Assembly (NCBI RefSeq): GCF_020564935.1
Contig: NZ_JAJCXB010000019.1
Coordinates: 1 to 64,000, forward strand
DNA length: 64,000 nt
Direction of reading: 5' to 3'
From: Streptomyces pinistramenti
GTDB taxonomy: Bacteria; Actinomycetota; Actinomycetes; Streptomycetales; Streptomycetaceae
Notes under the pieces: generated by a model
Told to the model about the DNA's origin: nothing
What the model saw: only the letters and a program-made list of their open reading frames with translations
Databases searched by the model: none
Program-made: the position numbers and the translations under genes
Part shown: piece after piece, positions 8,455-17,858 of the stretch
Position numbering within the stretch: position 1 is the stretch's first letter
Layout of the letters: each line of letters starts with the position of its first letter

Positions 8455-9270
8455 ATGTCACGGGACACACGGAGCACTCGCAACAAGGCGTACCTCCTGG
8501 ACAATCGCCAGGCCGAAGCGGGGAAGCGGTTCACCGCGCTGTCGGCGCTCTTCGACCCGTCGACGTTCCGGCATTTCGAGACGGTTGGGGTCGGCGAGGG
8601 ATGGCGGTGCTGGGAGGTCGGCGCCGGCGGGCCCACCGTGCCGGCCTGGCTGGCCGAGCGCGTCGGTCCGACCGGGCACGTGGTGGCCACCGACATCGAC
8701 ACCTCCTGGATGCGGGAGACAGTGGGCTTCGAGGCACTGCGCCACGACGTGGCGGCCGAGGCGCCCCCGACCGGGGGCCCGTTCGACCTGATCCACGCCC
8801 GGCTCGTCCTGGTACACGTCGCCGACCGCAACAAGGCCCTGCGGTCGATGGTCGAGGCGCTTCGCCCTGGCGGGTGGCTGGTCCTGGAGGACGCCGACCC
8901 GGCGTTGCAGCCGCTGATCTGCCCCGACGAGTACGGATCCCAGCAAGAGCTGGCCAACAGGCTGCGCCGCGGCTTCCGCGAGCTACTACAGCAGCGCGGC
9001 GCTGACCTGGCGTACGGGCGCAAGCTGCCACGGCTGCTGCGCGAGGCCGGACTGTCCGACGTCCAGGCCGACGCCTACTTCCCGATCACCTCGCCCGCCT
9101 GCGCCGTACTGGAGGAGGCCACCGTCCACCAGGTCCGCGACAAGCTCGTCACCGCGGGGCTGGCCACGGACGAGGAGATCGACCGCCACCTGGCCAACAT
9201 TGCTGCGGGCGTCCTCGACCTGGCCACCTCGCCGATGATCTCCGCCTGGGGCCGGCACCCGGCGGCCTAG
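8455..9270 (+). CDS. Class I SAM-dependent methyltransferase
   Basis: The ATG at 8455 gives 271 residues. SAM motif I is degenerate but recognisable as CWEVGAGGPTVPAWLAERVG, followed by an acidic residue in VVATDID. Then come FDLIHARLVLVHVADRNKAL and LRPGGWLVLEDADP, typical motif II/III phrases of Methyltransf_11/UbiE-like enzymes. The C-terminal part is helical and may carry the substrate site. The neighbours (SDR remnant, transposase tail) give no clue to the substrate. The upstream ORF extension lacks a ribosome-binding site, so the ATG at 8455 was chosen. Confidence 0.8.
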   Translation: MSRDTRSTRNKAYLLDNRQAEAGKRFTALSALFDPSTFRHFETVGVGEGWRCWEVGAGGPTVPAWLAERVGPTGHVVATDIDTSWMRETVGFEALRHDVAAEAPPTGGPFDLIHARLVLVHVADRNKALRSMVEALRPGGWLVLEDADPALQPLICPDEYGSQQELANRLRRGFRELLQQRGADLAYGRKLPRLLREAGLSDVQADAYFPITSPACAVLEEATVHQVRDKLVTAGLATDEEIDRHLANIAAGVLDLATSPMISAWGRHPAA

Positions 9271-9300
9271 GGGCTCTCGAAAGCGGATCCTGATCGCGAG

Positions 9301-9453
9301 ATGGCTCGGGACGCAGTTGAAGGCGGCATCAGCCGCCTCAAGCGGCACCGCGCCGTAGCGACGAGGCACGGCAAGTTCACGATCCGCTGTCAGAAGACGG
9401 TCCTCGTCGCGGCCATCGACGAGTGGCCCTTTGCAGTTCGAGACAGGCTTTAA
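9301..9453 (+). mobile_element. IS5-type transposase 3' remnant
   Basis: The frame from 9301 to the TAA at 9451 encodes EGGISRLKRHRAVATRHGKF and TVLVAAIDEW. This is the tail of IS5-family DDE transposases around the last catalytic Glu (consensus VERGINRLKRHRAVATRYDK). No other part of the element or terminal repeat is visible. The stop codon overlaps the end of the convergent flavoprotein gene by 4 bp. Confidence 0.65.
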
Positions 9454-9920
9454 ACCAGCCACTTCCCATCACGCATAAGGGTCCGCCCGGTCATCTCGGG
9501 AACCGTTCCCCATGCCTGCAGTACCTCGGGGATGACCTGGAAGAAGACGTAAGAGGGGTGATCCCCCCGAGGATCCCAGCCGTCCTTGGCGGCGAAGGCA
9601 TCGCCCACCTCGGCCGGAAGCTCCTGGCAGGTCAGCATGCGCGCGGTGCCGTGGACCAGGACCACGTCCCGGGTATGGCCGAAGCAAAGGCGGATCTGTC
9701 CCGTGGCAGACAGGTTGCGCCCAGTCGGGTTGGAGACGCGGGTGGACAGCCACACAGCCTCGCCATCCCACCAGAAGGCAAGCGGAACGAGGCACGGCTC
9801 ACCGGTGGCGTCGGCCGTAGCGACCCATACATCGTTGTCCCGCGTGAGCCGTTCCAGCGCCTCGCGCTTGCGCTGCTCTGGGCTGCGGGGTCCGCTGGGA
9901 CGATCATCAACTGATGCCAT
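9450..9920 (-). CDS. Pyridoxamine 5'-phosphate oxidase-like flavin/F420-binding protein
   Basis: This is a 156-aa split-barrel protein. The segment DNDVWVATADATGEPCLVPL followed by FWWDGEAVWLSTR and the later LVHGTARM fits the PNPOx-like family, many actinobacterial members of which bind F420 or FMN and reduce small molecules. The start is ATG 9920. Its last codons overlap the transposase remnant on the other strand. The reaction is not predictable from the sequence. Confidence 0.75.
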   Translation of the reverse strand: MASVDDRPSGPRSPEQRKREALERLTRDNDVWVATADATGEPCLVPLAFWWDGEAVWLSTRVSNPTGRNLSATGQIRLCFGHTRDVVLVHGTARMLTCQELPAEVGDAFAAKDGWDPRGDHPSYVFFQVIPEVLQAWGTVPEMTGRTLMRDGKWLV

Positions 9921-11279
9921 GGAGCGAGGCTATGGCTTGAAGCGCCACACGACATCCGCCAGCGGAACTAGGACGCAGGTCCGAGAATCGGCCTCATGCC
10001 GGCCGACGGACTCTGCAACTGGCGTGCCAGTACAGCTGGTTTGAGGCCAGGCTCTTGCAGATCTGCCTCTCGAAGATCGGAATCCGCCGCCGCCTGCTGC
10101 CGCGCCGGACTTGGCAGGGTCGTTCGGGGATCGTGTGACCGACGCCCGACGACGGAGCCAGGTACGGACCGCGTTCGCGCCGCAGCCCTTGCCGAGGATG
10201 TCATGGAGCAGCCTGGTCCGGGGACGGTCCGGACCGATCCGGTTGACAACGGACGGGGGAACTCCCGCTTGGCATCGGTTAGTTCATGATGGTGGCCCAA
10301 CAGACCATGCTCTGGCCAAAGCCAGTACGCTCCCTCACCCGACCGCTCTGGTCCGCGGAATCGCACAGCGGGTCGTTCCTCCCCGCACCGGTGACCGCGC
10401 CTTCGGCCGGGGTGCCGAACGTGCCATCGCGGACGCCGGATTCCTCGCCGAGCGGGCGCGCATGTCGGTTCCTGGTCCAGGTCAGCTACCTGTGAGGGAT
10501 GCGCCGTCGCGCGCGCCGGCTCAGGGCCGGCAACCCGCATATGACCCAAGTCCGGCGCGGTGAGCCGCGAGAAGATTCCCGCGATGCCGGTGCTCCGACT
10601 GACCGACCGCCTTTCCCGTCGGTCGCGGACGTGGGTGTGCGTGTCGGCGGCGGACGTCAGCAACGAGGTAGTTCCTGTGCACGCGCATTGCCTTGCGGAA
10701 GGTGTCGCGACGCCCGGCAGGTCGGGGCATGATCCAGCCGAGCGCAGGGCTTCCGTCCATCGAGGTCGAACTCGTCGGTGAACTTGGCTGGATGTGTCGC
10801 TCTCCGGGGGCCGAAGGCGGCGTCCCGGCCGTCGCGGATGCCGGTGGTCGGCCGCCTGCTGCTCGACGCTGACGTCGACGTCAGCGTCGATGCCGATGCC
10901 GATGTTGCTGTGCATGACGGTCTCCCCTGGCGGCGGCAGGAGTGCACCCCTTGCCTGAACACCTACGCCCGCTTTTGTCTGACGCTCGTCAAATCAGGTC
11001 TCGGCGAAGGAAAGAGCGCAGAGTAGGGGGCCACGACGCACGCCTGCCCGTGTTTTCGATCAAGTAGTCCGGATGTTTTCGGTTATCCGGATAAACCTCA
11101 TGTGGAACAAGATCACTGTATCGAGGTAACAGTCACGGCCTCGTTTGCGTGAGCCGGGCGTATCGGCCCTTTACTGGTCCCCGGAGCTGGACGGGATTCC
11201 TGAGCTCCGCCCTCTTTCCTCTTTCATTCGGTTTGGCCCGCGTACCCCGATTCCCCCTTCCCGAAGGAGAGTTCGCCAG
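9921..11279. other. 1.36 kb with no confidently supported gene
   Basis: Several overlapping frames are open but none resembles a known family. On the minus strand an ATG at 10915 has a good GGGGAG site and opens MHSNIGIGIDADVDVSVEQQ with strong GC3 for about 25 codons, after which coding character passes to another frame, as in a frameshifted gene. Around 10861-10912 there is a short GAT/GTC-rich repeat. The last 250 bp contain the leader and promoter region of the 2-methylisoborneol operon, including AT-richer stretches near 11060-11110. Confidence 0.4.
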
Positions 11280-12689
11280 ATGACCGTTGAGACCAGCCCG
11301 GAAGCGCAGCTGGAGCCGCCGCAGACCAGTCTGAGCACTGCGGCTGCCCGCAACCTTGCGACCACGACCAAGTCCGCTCCGCAGATGCAGGAGATCACCT
11401 CCCGCTGGCTGCTGCGGATGCTCCCCTGGGTGGAGACCAAGGGCGGCACGTACCGGGTGAACCGCAGGCTGAGCTACACCGTCGGCGACGGGTACATCGA
11501 GTTCGTCCAGGACGGCGCCGACGTCCGGGTGATCCCCCGCGAGCTGGGCGAACTGGCCCTGCTGCGCGGCTTCGAGGACGTCGAGGTGCTGACCGCGATT
11601 GCGGACCGGTGTGTTCAGCGCGACTTCCGCGCCGGTGAGGTGCTGGTCGAGCGCGGCACCCCCGCCGAGCAGATTCATCTGATCGCCCACGGCCGGGTCA
11701 ACCAGATCTCCGTCGGCAAGTACGGTGGCGAGGTCTCCGGTGACGTGCTCGCCGACGGTGACCACTTCGGTGAGAACGCCCTTCTGGACGGCGATGCCAA
11801 GTGGGACTACACCGCCACCACCGCGACCACCGGCACCCTGCTCACCCTGTCCCGCGCCGACTTCGCCGCCGTGCTGTCCACGGCGCCGAGCCTCCAGGCC
11901 CACGTCGAGCGGTTCAGCTCACTTCCCCACCAGCGGCAGAACCGTCACGGCGAGGCCGAGATCGCGATGTCGGCCGGACACACCGGCGAGCCCGAGCTGC
12001 CGGGCACGTTCGTCGACTACGAACTCCGCCCGCGCGAGTACGAACTCTCCGTCGCGCAGACGGTGCTGCGGATCCACACGAGGGTCGCGGACCTCTACAA
12101 CGGGCCGATGAACCAGACCGAGGAGCAGCTCAGGCTGACCATCGAGGCGCTGCGCGAGCGCCAGGAGCACGAGCTGATCAACAACCGTGAGTTCGGTCTG
12201 CTCCACAACGCCGCCTTCAAGCAGCGGATTCAGAGCCACTCCGGCCTGCCGACCCCGGACGACCTCGACGATCTGCTCTCCCGCCGCCGCGGCACGAAGC
12301 TCTTCCTCGCGCACCCCAGGACGATCGCCGCGGTCGGGCGCGAGTTCAACGCCCGCGGGCTCTACCCGGACCACGTCGACCTCGGCGGGCAACAGGTCCC
12401 GGCCTGGCGCGGGGTTCCGATCCTGCCCTGCGGCAAGATCCCCATCAGCAAGGCAAACACCAGCTCGATCCTCGCCATGCGAACCGGCGAGGACAACCAG
12501 GGCGTCATCGGGCTGCGCCAGACCGGCCTGCCGGAGGAGTACGAGCCGGGCCTGTCGGTGCGCTTCATGGGCATCAGCGAGCAGGCGATCATCTCGTACC
12601 TGGTCAGCACCTACTACTCCGCCGCCATCCTGGTGCCCGATGCGCTCGGCGTGCTGGAGAACGTGCAGATCGGCCGCAGGCACGGCTAG
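11280..12689 (+). CDS. Family 2B encapsulin-like shell protein with cyclic-nucleotide-binding-type domain (2-MIB operon)
   Basis: ATG 11280 follows GAAGGAGA and gives 469 aa. Residues 1-40 are a flexible N-arm. A CNB-like domain sits at about 95-205 (VLTAIADRC...[11 protein letters not shown]...[10 protein letters not shown]). The remainder, with [17 protein letters not shown] and [17 protein letters not shown], matches the HK97-fold part of EshA-like proteins now classed as family 2B encapsulins. These form nanocompartments around the adjacent terpene cyclase. The phosphate-binding-cassette Arg-Ala pair normally following FGE-AL is replaced by DGDAKWDY, so cAMP binding is doubtful. It is first of three co-directional genes, equivalent to the operon around SCO7699-SCO7701 of S. 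coelicolor. Assignment of the fold is from family knowledge. Confidence 0.85.
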   Translation: MTVETSPEAQLEPPQTSLSTAAARNLATTTKSAPQMQEITSRWLLRMLPWVETKGGTYRVNRRLSYTVGDGYIEFVQDGADVRVIPRELGELALLRGFEDVEVLTAIADRCVQRDFRAGEVLVERGTPAEQIHLIAHGRVNQISVGKYGGEVSGDVLADGDHFGENALLDGDAKWDYTATTATTGTLLTLSRADFAAVLSTAPSLQAHVERFSSLPHQRQNRHGEAEIAMSAGHTGEPELPGTFVDYELRPREYELSVAQTVLRIHTRVADLYNGPMNQTEEQLRLTIEALRERQEHELINNREFGLLHNAAFKQRIQSHSGLPTPDDLDDLLSRRRGTKLFLAHPRTIAAVGREFNARGLYPDHVDLGGQQVPAWRGVPILPCGKIPISKANTSSILAMRTGEDNQGVIGLRQTGLPEEYEPGLSVRFMGISEQAIISYLVSTYYSAAILVPDALGVLENVQIGRRHG

Positions 12690-12788
12690 CGGAACCGTTC
12701 GACGGCCACGACGGCCCGGACCTTCCCGGGCCGGGCGAGCACCCCCGGGATCCGGGGCAGCCCACCCCATCTCACGAAGGAGCTATGG

Positions 12789-14096
12789 ATGCCCGATCCT
12801 GGGCCTTCCCCTCTGCAGTCGAGCCTGCCTGCCGCTGCCGCCCGCCTCGAAGTCGGCACCCGGCCTGCCCTGCCCGGCCCGCCCGCCGTCCCCATCCCCG
12901 CCGCAAGGGCCCTCCCCGTGGACGTGTCCGCGCCTGACGGCGGCCCGGGTGGTGACCCGGTGGCGCGGCGCGTGCGGGAGGGTTCTGCCGCGGTGCGGCA
13001 ACCGCATCCTGCTCTGGAGCGGATCCTGCGCGGCCCCAGTGGTTTGGGTACGGCGAGCCTGCACCCGTGCAGGTCCGAGGTGTCTCCGGCTCCTGCGGCG
13101 GCCGAAGCGCCGGTGGAGGGCACGCCGGTCCCGGGCCTCTACCACCACCCGGTGCCGCAGCCCGACCCGGTGCGGGTGGAGGAGGTCAGTCGCCGGATCA
13201 AGACCTGGGCGGTGCACGAGGTCCAGGCGTATCCCCCGGAGTGGGAGGACCAGTTCGACGGTTTCTCCGTCGGCCGCTACATGGTCGCCTGCCATCCGGA
13301 TGCCCCGACCGTCGACCACCTGATGATCGCCACACGGCTGATGGTCGCCGAGAACGCGCTCGATGACTGCTACTGCGAGGACCACGGCGGCTCCCCGGTC
13401 GGTCTCGGCAGCCGCCTTCTGCTGGCGCACACGGCTCTTGACCCGTTGCACACGACAAGCGAGTACGAGCCGGCGTGGGTGGAGTCGCTCCGGTCGGACG
13501 CCCCTCGGCGTGCTTACCGCTCCGCCATGGAGTACTTCCTCCAGCAGGCCGGCCCCTCGCAGGCCGACCGGTACCGGCACGACATGGCCCGTCTGCACCT
13601 GGGGTACCTCGCCGAGGCCGCGTGGGCCCAGACGGATCACGTTCCGGAGGTGTGGGAGTACCTGGCGATGCGTCAGTTCAACAACTTCCGCCCCTGCCCG
13701 ACCATTACCGACACCGTCGGCGGCTACGAGCTGCCGGCCGACCTGCACGCCCGGCCCACCATGCAGCGGGTCATCGCGCTCGCCGGTAACGCCACCACCA
13801 TCGTCAACGACCTGTACTCGTACACCAAGGAACTCAACAGCCCCGGCCGGCACTTGAACCTGCCCGTGGTGATTGCCGAGCGCGAGGGGGCGTCCGACCG
13901 GGATGCCTACCTCAAGGCGGTCGAGGTCCACAACGATCTCATGCACGAATTCGAAGCCGAGGCCGCTGCCTTGGCCACCGCCTGCCCCGTTCCGAGCGTG
14001 CTGCGTTTCCTGCGGGGGGTGGCCGTCTGGGTCGACGGCAACCACTACTGGCACCAGACCAATACCTACCGATACAGCCTGCCCGATTTCTGGTAA
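12789..14096 (+). CDS. 2-methylisoborneol synthase (class I terpene cyclase)
   Basis: The 435-aa protein cyclises 2-methylgeranyl diphosphate to 2-methylisoborneol, an earthy odorant. The Asp-rich metal motif is LDDCYCEDHGG at about residues 192-202 and the NSE/DTE motif is NDLYSYTKE near 340. Both have the form specific to MIB synthases. The first 115 residues are Pro/Ala/Gly-rich and low-complexity. In related systems this tail targets the enzyme into the encapsulin shell encoded upstream. GAAGGAGCT at 12776-12784 is the ribosome-binding site; of two nearby ATGs only 12789 is in frame. The gene follows the shell gene by 99 bp and precedes the methyltransferase by 15 bp. Confidence 0.95.
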   Translation: MPDPGPSPLQSSLPAAAARLEVGTRPALPGPPAVPIPAARALPVDVSAPDGGPGGDPVARRVREGSAAVRQPHPALERILRGPSGLGTASLHPCRSEVSPAPAAAEAPVEGTPVPGLYHHPVPQPDPVRVEEVSRRIKTWAVHEVQAYPPEWEDQFDGFSVGRYMVACHPDAPTVDHLMIATRLMVAENALDDCYCEDHGGSPVGLGSRLLLAHTALDPLHTTSEYEPAWVESLRSDAPRRAYRSAMEYFLQQAGPSQADRYRHDMARLHLGYLAEAAWAQTDHVPEVWEYLAMRQFNNFRPCPTITDTVGGYELPADLHARPTMQRVIALAGNATTIVNDLYSYTKELNSPGRHLNLPVVIAEREGASDRDAYLKAVEVHNDLMHEFEAEAAALATACPVPSVLRFLRGVAVWVDGNHYWHQTNTYRYSLPDFW

Positions 14097-14111
14097 GGAG
14101 TGGACTTCTCA

Positions 14112-14990
14112 GTGACCAGCACCGAGCTCACCACCGACACCTCCGTGTTCATCCCCGCCTCCGCGTCGCCCTACCAGGGGGACATCGCCCGTTACTGGGA
14201 CAAGGAGGCCAGGCCCGTGAACCTGCGTCTCGGCGACGTCGACGGGCTTTACCACCACCATTACGGCATCGGCGACGTCGACCACGGCGCCCTCGGGAAC
14301 GCCGGTGACAGCCAGTACGAGAACAAGCTGATCGCCGAGCTTCACCGCCTGGAGTCGGCGCAGGCCGAAGTTCTCCTGGACCACCTCGGCTCCATCGGGC
14401 ATGACGACACGCTCGTGGACGCCGGCTGCGGCCGGGGCGGTTCGATGGTCATGGCCCATCAGCGGTTCGGTTGCAAGGTCGAGGGCGTCACCCTGTCGCC
14501 CAAGCAGGCCGATTTCGCCAACCGGCGCGCCCGCGAACTCGGCATCGCGGACGACGTCCACGCCCGTGTGTGCAACATGCTCGACACGCCCTTCGAGACC
14601 GGGCAGGCCGCGGCCTCGTGGAACAACGAGTCGAGCATGTACGTCGACCTGCACGACCTCTTCGCCGAGCACTCCCGCATCCTCGCGGTCGGCGGCCGCT
14701 ACGTGACCATCACCGGCTGCTGGAACCCGCGTTACGGCCAGCCCTCGAAGTGGGTCTCCCAGATCAACGCGCACTTCGAGTGCAACATTCACTCCCGCCG
14801 GGAGTACCTGCGCGCCATGGCCGACAACCGTCTCGTACCGCAGACCGTCGTCGACCTGACCGCCGCGACCCTGCCCTACTGGCAGCTGCGGGCCACGTCG
14901 TCCCTGGTCACCGGCATCGAGGAGGCGTTCATCAACTCTTACACGGACGGTTCCTTCCAGTACCTCCTGATTGCGGCCGACCGCGTCTGA
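14112..14990 (+). CDS. Geranyl diphosphate 2-C-methyltransferase
   Basis: This SAM-dependent enzyme methylates C2 of geranyl diphosphate to provide the substrate for the MIB synthase. With the GTG at 14112 the protein is 292 aa, the usual length. SAM motif I is LVDAGCGRGGSMVMAHQRFG, and SWNNESSMYVDLHDLF and WKLP-free C-terminal features (NPRYGQPSKWVSQINAHFEC) match the family. An AAGGAG site overlaps the end of the cyclase gene; GTG 14100 directly after it is too close, so 14112 is preferred. Tight spacing indicates one transcript with the two upstream genes. Confidence 0.93.
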   Translation: MTSTELTTDTSVFIPASASPYQGDIARYWDKEARPVNLRLGDVDGLYHHHYGIGDVDHGALGNAGDSQYENKLIAELHRLESAQAEVLLDHLGSIGHDDTLVDAGCGRGGSMVMAHQRFGCKVEGVTLSPKQADFANRRARELGIADDVHARVCNMLDTPFETGQAAASWNNESSMYVDLHDLFAEHSRILAVGGRYVTITGCWNPRYGQPSKWVSQINAHFECNIHSRREYLRAMADNRLVPQTVVDLTAATLPYWQLRATSSLVTGIEEAFINSYTDGSFQYLLIAADRV

Positions 14991-15008
14991 CCGACCGTCG
15001 GATGGAAG

Positions 15009-15043
15009 GGCCCGGATCTGCCGCTGGACGGATCCGGGCCTTT
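15009..15043. terminator. Bidirectional terminator between 2-MIB operon and DUF4185 gene
   Basis: GGCCCGGATC and GATCCGGGCC form a 10-bp stem with a 12-nt loop, followed by TTT on the plus strand. It lies between converging genes and can serve both. Confidence 0.75.
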
Positions 15044-15108
15044 CGCGCAGTGCTTGGCCGGGAGGGGCGGGCGCCGTCCGGGAACGGCGCCCGGCGGGAT
15101 GCGTCGGC

Positions 15109-16245
15109 TCAGGAGAGCATGTTGACCTTGTACTGCATGAACCGGTAGTTCCTTGAGTCGTACCACTGGCTGACGACGATGTGGAAGTTGCCGAACGTCG
15201 AGCCGGGGACGACGAATCCGCCGTACGGGCTGGCGACGAGGTTGGCCGCCTCCTGTCCCGGGGCGCAGGGCAGGATCATCGTCTGCTCCAGCGTCCTCGT
15301 CAGGTCGGACGTCGGGAGCGGGAAGACCATCGCGCGGATCGACAGCGCGTTCATGTTCAGCCAGGTGAAGACGTACTTGCCGTCCATGGCGCGGAAGCAG
15401 ATCTCGCCCCACTTGCGGGTGCCGAAGACGGTCGTCGGGGGCGCGCCCCACCGCCAGCCGCCGTCGGCGTAGCCCCACGGTTCGTAGGCGTCCGCGTTGC
15501 CGAGGCTGTCCTTCCGTACCCGGTGCAGCAGCATCCCCGATTCCACCTCGCGGTTGAAGACCGAGGACAGGACGTAGCAGTAGCCGTCATCGGCCACGGC
15601 GTACGTCTTCTGCTGGAACTGGCCGCCGTGCAGGTCGCCCGGCCACTGGCACAGGTACTCCCAGGTCTCGCCGTTGTCGGTGGAGCGCCAGAAGTCCGTG
15701 TGGTGGGTGTCGTAGATGACGCCGCGCATGAGGTGCATGTACATGACGCCGTCGACAACGAACACGTCGGACGGGATGGCCGTCGTCGCCTTGTCGCCGA
15801 CCGGGTTGTGCGGCTCGTCGACGAGGCTGTTGGCGTGGCCGCCGCCGACACTGCCGTCGATGTGCAGGTTGTTCGGGTCCGCGCTGCTGGAGCGCAGTCC
15901 GACCGGGGCGCGCCAGTCGTCGGCGGGCTCGCCGGGCTGCGGTACGTGGTCGCCGTTGAAGGTGTCGCCGCCGACGAACAGCATGGTGCCGTTCGGACAT
16001 CGCACGGGGATGCCGAGGTCGGTCCACGGCGAGGCGAACGGGCCGGTCTCGGCCGGGCCGCTCAGGTTCTTCACCTTGACGGCGAGCGTCGGGCTGGTGG
16101 GGTCGTTCGGCCCGCCGGCCGTCGCCACCCCGGTACCCGAGCCGAGGGCCGCCGCGCCTACGGCGGCCCCAATGCCGATCTTGAGGAGCTTACGGCGGGA
16201 GTACCCGTCGGCCGTCGTGTCGTTGTCGTCCGTTATGGGTGTCAT
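15109..16245 (-). CDS. Tat-exported DUF4185-domain protein
   Basis: The 378-aa protein begins with a twin-arginine signal: YSRRKLLKIGIGAAVGAAAL, a cleavable hydrophobic stretch ending ATAGG. It is therefore exported folded. The mature part has repeated beta-propeller-like phrases (LFVGGDTFNGDHVP, DFWRSTDNGETWEYL, RKWGEICFRAMDGKYVF) that match the DUF4185 family, related to sialidase/glycoside-hydrolase-like beta-propellers. No catalytic assignment is safe. It is convergent with the 2-MIB operon and divergent from the peptide cluster, with which no functional link is evident. Confidence 0.8.
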   Translation of the reverse strand: MTPITDDNDTTADGYSRRKLLKIGIGAAVGAAALGSGTGVATAGGPNDPTSPTLAVKVKNLSGPAETGPFASPWTDLGIPVRCPNGTMLFVGGDTFNGDHVPQPGEPADDWRAPVGLRSSSADPNNLHIDGSVGGGHANSLVDEPHNPVGDKATTAIPSDVFVVDGVMYMHLMRGVIYDTHHTDFWRSTDNGETWEYLCQWPGDLHGGQFQQKTYAVADDGYCYVLSSVFNREVESGMLLHRVRKDSLGNADAYEPWGYADGGWRWGAPPTTVFGTRKWGEICFRAMDGKYVFTWLNMNALSIRAMVFPLPTSDLTRTLEQTMILPCAPGQEAANLVASPYGGFVVPGSTFGNFHIVVSQWYDSRNYRFMQYKVNMLS

Positions 16246-16543
16246 TGTGTCGTTGCCTTTCAGGGTCGGCTCGCTTGTCCCGCGAGAGGCCCTCGGTGCC
16301 GCGGTCCGTGGCGAGGGTCGTGAGACAGGATCCCGTCCTTCTGCGGGCGGCGCGGGTGGTTCGGGAGGAATTCCCGGAGGGGCCGGGCGCCATCGGCTCC
16401 GCGTGGTCGGGGCGCGCTCTCCGGGGTGGCCCCCTCGGGTGCACGACAGGCGCAGATACCACCCCCGGTACGGCCTGTTGGGCGGGCCGTGCGGATGCGA
16501 GGGTGAGCGGGCAGCTGTTTCCGAGACCTCTGGAGCAGGAGAC

Positions 16544-17836
16544 GTGCAAGTCCCTTTGACGGCAAGTCAGTTGGAGATCTGGATATCCCAGATCTTCGAG
16601 CCGGCCAGCCCGGTCTACAACGTGGCCGACTATTACGAGATCACCGGCGCCGTCGACGCGGACCTCCTGGAGAGGGCCGCGCGGGACGCCGTGGACGACG
16701 CAGGGTCGCTGGGCGCACGTTTCCTGGTCGCCGCCGACGGGACGCCCTACCAGGAACTGTGCCCGGCACAGTGGTCGTTCGAGGTCCTGGACATGAGCGG
16801 GCGGCCCGATCCCGACGGGGAGGCGGTGGCCTGGATGCGGGCCGAGATGGCCCGTCCGGTCGATCTGACGCGCGGATCGCTGCTGGCCGGCGCCCTGATC
16901 AAGGTGTCGGCCGACCGGCACCTGTGGTACCGGCGCTTCCACCACATCGTCACGGACGGCCACGGCACGGCGGCCGTCGCCCGCCGCACCGCGGATCTCT
17001 ACCAGGCGAAGGTCACCGGCGTCCCCGCGGAGCCCAACCCGTTCGGCCCGGTCGGCGCCGCCGTCGAGCACGACCGTGCCTACCGGGCGGGCCGGCTGTA
17101 CGAGGCGGACCGGGAGTTCTGGGAGCGGATCGCGGTCAACTGGCCGACCGCGGGCCGGCTTCGTGCCGATGCGCCGCCCGCTCCCGCCACCTTGCAGAGC
17201 ACTCACTTGCTGCCGCCGCCGGTGGTGGACTCCGTCGAGGCGCAGAGCGCGCGGCTCGACGTGTCCACCGCGCGCTTTCTGATCACCGCGGCCGCCCTGT
17301 ACCTGTGGCGGGCCACCGGCGCCGACGAGGTGACGTTCGCGTGTTCCGCGACCGGTCGCCCCACCCGTGCGCTGCGCCAGGTGGCGGCACCGATGGCGAA
17401 CCTGCTGCCGTTCCGGGTGGCCGTCGAACCGGAGCGGACGGTGGCCGAGACCTTCCGGTGGATGAACACCCGTGTCGGGCAGGCGCTGCGGCACCACCGT
17501 TACCGCTACGAGGAGTTCCGCCGGCTGCTGGCGGACGGCGCGGAGCGGCCCGGTGTCGGGCCGGTGGTCAATGTCATCAACTTCGCACGCGAGCTGCGCT
17601 TCGGGGAGGCCACCGGCGTGGTGCACACGCTGGTCACCGGCCCCATCCCGGACCTCGGCCTGTACTTCGACGTGCTGTCGGACCGGGCCGGAACCCGGGT
17701 CGGCGTGGAGGCGAACCCGGCCAACTACACGGCGCAGGAAGCGGCCGGGCTCGTCGACGGCCTCGGCGAGCTGGTCAGGGAACTCGCCGAGATCGATCCC
17801 GCGGCGCCCGTACGGACCCTGGGCGGGCCGCGGTGA
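16544..17836 (+). CDS. Stand-alone NRPS condensation-domain protein
   Basis: About 430 residues make up a single condensation-type domain: PLTASQLEIWISQ at the start (C1 motif position), the active-site HHIVTDG (HHxxxDG intact) at about residue 140, and later core motifs including TFACSATGRPTRALRQ. No adenylation or carrier domain is attached. It should act in trans on carrier-bound aminoacyl groups, or as an amide/ester-forming enzyme for release or initiation. The likely start GTG 16544 is very close to AGGAGA at 16537-16542; TTG 16556 is an alternative. It begins the peptide cluster but is separated from the synthetase by the exporter and regulator genes. Confidence 0.8.
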   Translation: MQVPLTASQLEIWISQIFEPASPVYNVADYYEITGAVDADLLERAARDAVDDAGSLGARFLVAADGTPYQELCPAQWSFEVLDMSGRPDPDGEAVAWMRAEMARPVDLTRGSLLAGALIKVSADRHLWYRRFHHIVTDGHGTAAVARRTADLYQAKVTGVPAEPNPFGPVGAAVEHDRAYRAGRLYEADREFWERIAVNWPTAGRLRADAPPAPATLQSTHLLPPPVVDSVEAQSARLDVSTARFLITAAALYLWRATGADEVTFACSATGRPTRALRQVAAPMANLLPFRVAVEPERTVAETFRWMNTRVGQALRHHRYRYEEFRRLLADGAERPGVGPVVNVINFARELRFGEATGVVHTLVTGPIPDLGLYFDVLSDRAGTRVGVEANPANYTAQEAAGLVDGLGELVRELAEIDPAAPVRTLGGPR

Positions 17837-17858
17837 GGTGCGGTGGCCGCCCTCCGGG

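Noticed and set aside
10861-10912. Short GAT/GTC repeat resembling a CRISPR or iteron
   Set aside because: It is an irregular 6-bp codon repeat (Asp/Val, Ile/Gly) of about 50 bp, with no spacers or palindromic repeat.
9968-10915. Long minus-strand open frame of 315 codons with a good ribosome-binding site
   Set aside because: Only the first 25 codons have normal coding bias. The rest is Arg/Pro/Ser-rich and resembles no family. Possibly a frameshifted gene, not safe to annotate.
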